Shown piece by piece: positions 60,211 through 64,000 of a DNA stretch of 64,000 nucleotides (positions are counted from its first letter, which is position 1; each line of letters starts with the position of its first letter). Position numbers and translations under genes: made by a program. The notes under the pieces are model-generated. The model was not told where the DNA came from. It saw nothing but the letters and a program-made list of their open reading frames with translations, and searched no databases. The stretch spans positions 682,001 through 746,000 of the forward strand of contig NW_025408672.1 of assembly GCF_020360975.1 (NCBI RefSeq), in the 5' to 3' direction. The DNA is from Hirsutella rhossiliensis (Eukaryota; Ascomycota; Sordariomycetes; Hypocreales; Ophiocordycipitaceae).

Positions 60211-60685
60211 TCTTATAAAGAGAGATATAAGAAGTATATATAAAATATATAAAGGTAAAAGTAAAAGTAAGGGGTCGGATAGGTAGGGCAGAGATATTTA
60301 ATTCTTATAGGGGCAGTAATTATAGTAGGGGAGTAATTATTATATTACCTTAATTCTCCTTCTTTCCTTTATCTAACGCCCTTCTTTATACCTATCTAGT
60401 ATCTTAATTAAAGAAGAAGACCCTACTTAAAGAAGCTACTAATATCCTTTTAACTACTAAGCTTTTTACTAGGTTTTCCCCTCTTTTTTAGCCGTTACTA
60501 GTATATCTATCTTATCTCTCGCTACCTCTATAGGAAGCTATCGCTACTTCTACTTCCCCTCTTTCCCTTACCCTCCTCTTTATACCTCCTTTTAGCTCTT
60601 TCTTCGAAACTAGTTTTTTAGCTTCCTAGGTCCCTCTTACTATAGGATATCTCCGAGAATATAAATTAAGCTATACTTCGTAATA
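60211..60685 (-). repeat. Copia-4 5' LTR
   Basis: It is 475 bp; its left edge joins the reversed GTTATAAGCCTAGGAGG and its right edge CTTCGTAATA is followed by the AGAAT duplication. Confidence 0.92.
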
Positions 60686-60690
60686 AGAAT

Positions 60691-60964
60691 AAAGGGGAAA
60701 AACTAGTAAAAAGCTTAGTAGTTAAGAGGATATTAATAGCTTCTTTAAGTAAGATCTTTTTTATTAATTAAGATAATAAATAAATATAAAGAAGGGCGTT
60801 AAATAAAGAAAAAACGGATAATTAAGGCAATATAATAATTACTCCCTTACTATAATTACTACCTTTATAAGAATTAAATATCTTTACCTTACCTATCTAA
60901 CCCCTTACTTTTAATTTTACTTTTATATATTTTATATATACTTTTTATATCTTTTTTTATAAGA
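60691..60964 (+). repeat. Copia-3 3' LTR, right half
   Basis: It picks up exactly where 47806 left off (AGAAT then AAAGGGGAAAA) and ends TTTATAAGA, followed by AGAAT, the Copia-3 target duplication. Confidence 0.88.
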
Positions 60965-60969
60965 AGAAT

Positions 60970-61133
60970 AAATAGAAAACCCTAGTAAAAAGCTTAGTAG
61001 TTAAGAGGATATTAATAGCTTCTTTAAATAAGATCGTTTTTATTAATTAAGATACTAAATAAATATAAAAAGGGGTGTTAGATAAGGGAAAGAAGGAAAT
61101 TTAAGGTAATATAATAATTACTCCCTTACTATA
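60970..61133 (+). repeat. Copia-0 3' LTR, right half (truncated)
   Basis: It continues the LTR of 35354-35564 and stops at CCCTTACTAT, where the MITE copy begins. The last 110 bp or so of the LTR are not seen. Confidence 0.8.
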
Positions 61134-61675
61134 TCTTAAGGTATATAAGTAATAGCGGGAATTTAAGAAATAAAGGAATTATATAAAACTATATAATAAA
61201 GGGGACGAAGGAGTATATAGTAGGATTTATAATAGAATTTATTAGTAGTATATTAATATTAAAAGAGGTGTTTAAGTTAATAGATCTCTATTTATCTACT
61301 AGTAGATAAACTACCTTATATAGATAATTATAGCTAAACGGAAGAACTTATTAAGACTAGATTTAAGCTAATATATAGCCTAGAGACTAAAGAGCTTAGT
61401 AATATCTTAAGGATAGCTAAAAGTATCTTAGTTTTACTAATATTTATATTTAAAGAAGGTTAATTATACTAGTATTCTTTAAAGGTCTTAGCTAGTATTT
61501 TAAGCTAGCTCTATTCCTTTAATTCTTAATTAAATAATACTTAGTAGCTCGTTTAATATATAATAATATATAAAATAACGAGCGATTCCTACTTTATAAG
61601 GTAGAAATTCTTTCTATAATTAATATACTACTTATTAGCTTATATAATTAAGAGAGTATATAATAGCTATTTTCC
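61134..61675 (+). mobile_element. MITE-like element, copy 3
   Basis: It matches the reverse complement of 5311-5877 over its length and is more RIP-damaged. It lies between a truncated Copia LTR and LINE-2b. No target duplication could be read, probably because LINE-2b removed or overlaps the right flank. Confidence 0.7.
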
Positions 61676-64000
61676 TTTATACTATTACTTATATATAACG
61701 TTTAGGGCTATAGTAAGGCTAGTAAGGGCCTAGGCCCTTATTAGTAGTCCTAGCTAGCTATAGAGCTTAAGGGCTTATAACTAATTAAGGAAAGGGTAGC
61801 TATAAAGGTAAAGATAAAGGAAAGGTTAGTTTAGTTCCTCTTATATAGTGTTTTTCCCCTTTAAGGGCCCTAGGGCCCCTAGGCTACTCCTTTTCGAGCT
61901 ACTTAGCTATCCCTATCTCTATCTTAGCTAAGAAGGTTAAAAGGGCTTCCCTTCCTTCCTTATAGCTATAAAGAATAGGTAAGCTAAGGGCCCTCTTTTA
62001 TCTTTTAGAGGTCTAGTAAAGGACCTCTCTTTCCCTCCTATAGTTTAAGCACCTTAGGATAAGGTGCCTAGCTATATACCTTCCTTAGCTATAGCGGAAG
62101 TTATCTTAGTCTACCTTATTAGTCCTTTTTAAGAAGGAAAATAAGAAGCTAGCTTTAAAGAAAAGTAAGTAAAAGGCTAAGAAGGTTAGCCTAGGCCTTC
62201 TTATAAGGTCCTTTTCTAAGTAAAGGGCTAGGTAAGGGGTCTTTTAAATAAATATATAGTACTTACCTAGGCCCTTAGCCCTAGGGCCTTTAACTACCTT
62301 AGTAGCTTAGAGGCCCTTTTAATAGTCTTTAATAGCTTACTAGACCTTTCTTTATAAGTAGCTAATAAAGATTAAAGGGGTCTCTTAGGTAAGGGCTTCT
62401 AAGCCTTTCTTAGCTAGCTAGTTAGCTAGCTTATTACTAAAGATCCTTAGGTAGCTAAGGCACTAATATAGCTATATATTATAAAAAGCTTCTAGGCTAG
62501 TTAAGAGCCTTTTAATATATATAGCTAGGTCTAAGAAGCCTATAACCTTCTTTATAGTAGCTTAGCTATCTATAAAGATATAGGCCTTTATAAGGGGGTT
62601 AAAAAGGCTAAGCCTTAAAGGTCGAGGCCTTTTAGCTAGGTCTTTTAAGACCCTTAGTATCGCGAATAGATCTACGTTAGCTACTTTAATTAAAGGTCCT
62701 AGGTTTTTATAATACGCTTAAATAGGCCTATTTTCTAAGCTTATTTTATAAAAAGAGTAAGCGTTAGTCTTTATAAGGGACCCCTTAAAGCACCCCTTAT
62801 AGTTATTAGTATAAAAGGCTAAGGGCTATAGTCTAAAGTCTTTTAAGCTAGCTAAGCTAGCTTAAAGGTATTAGAACTACTTCTTAGCTAAGGGCTTAAG
62901 GGCCTTTATTATTATAATAAAGGCCTTAAGCTCTAAGGCCTATAAGGGCTCTTAGCTAGCTTTCCTTTTTTTTAAGTTATAATTAAGTCTTATAATAGCT
63001 ACTAGGCTTTTAAGAAGGTAGTAGAGCTATATATAGGGCCTAATATAGCTTAAAGCTCTTAAGTTAAAGCTTAAGTTAGTAAGGTTATCTTATATAACTA
63101 AGTTATACGCTTACTTTATAAGGTAACTAAGTATAAAGTATAAGGTTTAATAAGTATAAAAGAAGTATACCCTTTTAAATTATACCTTTAGTAGTAGTAG
63201 GGCCGCTTTAGCTTTTAAGGCTTTAATAAGGGATCTTTTAAAGGCCCTTAGGACCTTTAAAAGAGCTTAGTTTTAAACCCTTTAAAAGGGATTTATAAGG
63301 CTCCTAAGGGTCTTAGGCCCCCTATACTAAAGCTAGGCCTTATAGTCTACTATAGAGGTTATATAGACTTAATAAAGCTACTTAGAAGCTCTAAAAGATA
63401 GGCTTCTTTATATAGAGACTAAGTAAGATAGTTTTTTAAAGGTAGCTTATATAAAAGCTACCTTCTTTTTAATATATTATTTAAATAGTAGCCTAGAGTT
63501 AAAAAAGACTCTTAGCTACTATACTAAGGGCTTTACTTTAAAGAATAGGCCTCTTCCTATTATACCCCTTAAAATAAGCTACTTTTACCTATTAAAGTAA
63601 ATAAGTTTTATTTTAAAGGGGTTAAAATAGACCCCTTACTCCTTAGCTTATTTAATTAAGTTAATAGCTATAGCTTCTAGCTACTAAACGTTTTTCTTAG
63701 CTAAGGTTAATATTATAAAGATACTAAAGTTATTTAAATAAGATATTTAATACCCCTTAGTCGCTAGTATCCCCCTTATATATAAGAGGAATAAAATAAG
63801 GCTAATAAGAGACCTTTAAGGTACCCCTTTTACTAGGTCTATAAGGGGCTAGACCTACCCCTTAAAGGCTAAATAGATCTTCCTTTTAGTAAGGAAGTAG
63901 TTTACTTAGCTTATAAAGGCCTTTAAGAAGTTTAAGTCCCTTAGGACCCTTATAAGCTATTCCTTTAATATAAAGTTAAAGGCGCTCTTTATATTTAATA
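61676..64000 (-). mobile_element. LINE-2b, 3' part (runs off the window)
   Basis: It is collinear with LINE-2a from about 47883 rightward. On the minus strand it contains RNase H (about 62400-62800) and RT, with the catalytic box region near 63710-63740 and the L-I-S-L-I-L-F-L-L-Y-I block near 63775-63805. No poly(A) is seen at its left end. It is more RIP-damaged than LINE-2a. The endonuclease and ORF1 should lie beyond 64000. Confidence 0.85.

Larger units (their letters stand above)
47807..60685 (-). mobile_element. Copia-4, Copia element inside the Copia-3 LTR
   Basis: It reads on the minus strand. The 5' LTR is 60211-60685 (475 bp); the 3' LTR is 47807-47872 plus 54015-54436, split by LINE-2a. 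The flanking duplication is AGAAT (47802-47806, 60686-60690). The internal region is 54437-60210 and carries a 370-bp TRIM at 59592-59961. RIP damage is intermediate between Copia-2 and Copia-3. Confidence 0.92.
35565..60964 (+). mobile_element. Copia-3, nested Copia with SINE, LINE-1 and Copia-4 inserts
   Basis: The 5' LTR is 35565-36047 and the 3' LTR is 47597-47806 plus 60691-60964. The flanking duplication is AGAAT (35560-35564, 60965-60969). The internal region (36048-47596) holds SINE copy 4 (36463-37219) and a full LINE-1 (39834-46155). About 0.9 kb between gag and integrase is missing near 38010 compared with Copia-2. It is more heavily RIP-mutated than Copia-2: the LTR start TATTATAAAG has even lost the two CpGs of TATCGCGAAG. 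Confidence 0.9.

Noticed and set aside
3596..61133. CRISPR-like repeated units
   Set aside because: The spaced similar sequences are LTR copies hundreds of bases long with retrotransposon interiors, in a eukaryotic-type genome.

Overview
The window looks like a gene-free, transposon-packed block from a filamentous ascomycete with very strong repeat-induced point mutation (RIP). CpA and its complement TpG are almost absent over most of the 64 kb, TpA is everywhere, and the reading frames of recognisable retrotransposon proteins are cut by TAA/TAG codons where Gln (CAA/CAG) or Trp (TGG) is expected. No host gene, rRNA or functional tRNA was found. Two short islands keep normal CpA/TpG: a solo LTR (19738-20213) and a MITE-like element (about 52041-52720). 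They act as internal references for what the repeats looked like before mutation.

Layout. 1-2280 is the 3' part of a non-LTR element (LINE-1a, +) butted into the 5' end of a second copy (LINE-1b, -, 2281-2820). 2821-3593 and 17518-19737 are one + strand Ty3/Gypsy integrase region (Gypsy-2), split by a Copia element (Copia-1, 3594-17517). Copia-1 itself holds a MITE-like insert (5311-5877) and a complete minus-strand Gypsy (Gypsy-1, 9868-16860, 186-bp LTRs). 19738-20213 is the intact solo Copia LTR. 20214-26216 is RIP-degraded unassigned sequence with two SINE-like copies. 26266-32616 is a complete minus-strand Copia (Copia-2) inside an older LTR, which also holds a 1.87-kb LTR element with 177-bp LTRs (32652-34523). 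34866-61133 is a nest: a Copia LTR (35354-35564 / 60970-61133) split by Copia-3 (35565-60964), whose own 3' LTR is split at the same AGAAT site by Copia-4 (47807-60685). Copia-3 also contains a SINE (36463-37219) and a full LINE-1 (39834-46155). Copia-4 contains a LINE-2 (47873-54014), which contains the unmutated MITE, and a 370-bp TRIM with 73-bp LTRs (59592-59961). 61134-61675 is a third MITE copy and 61676-64000 a second LINE-2 copy.

How the parts relate. At least eight families are present: Copia, two Gypsy families, LINE-1, LINE-2, a tRNA-headed SINE, a MITE-like element, and two small non-autonomous LTR elements. The four SINE copies have 16-bp target duplications and share their last part with LINE-1, so LINE-1 is the likely source of their reverse transcriptase. 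LINE-1 carries RT on its plus strand and a separate protein-like frame on the opposite strand of its 3' third. Because insertions are nested with readable target duplications, the order of events can be read directly. Boundaries given to the base rest on target duplications or LTR ends read by eye; domain limits inside elements are approximate.
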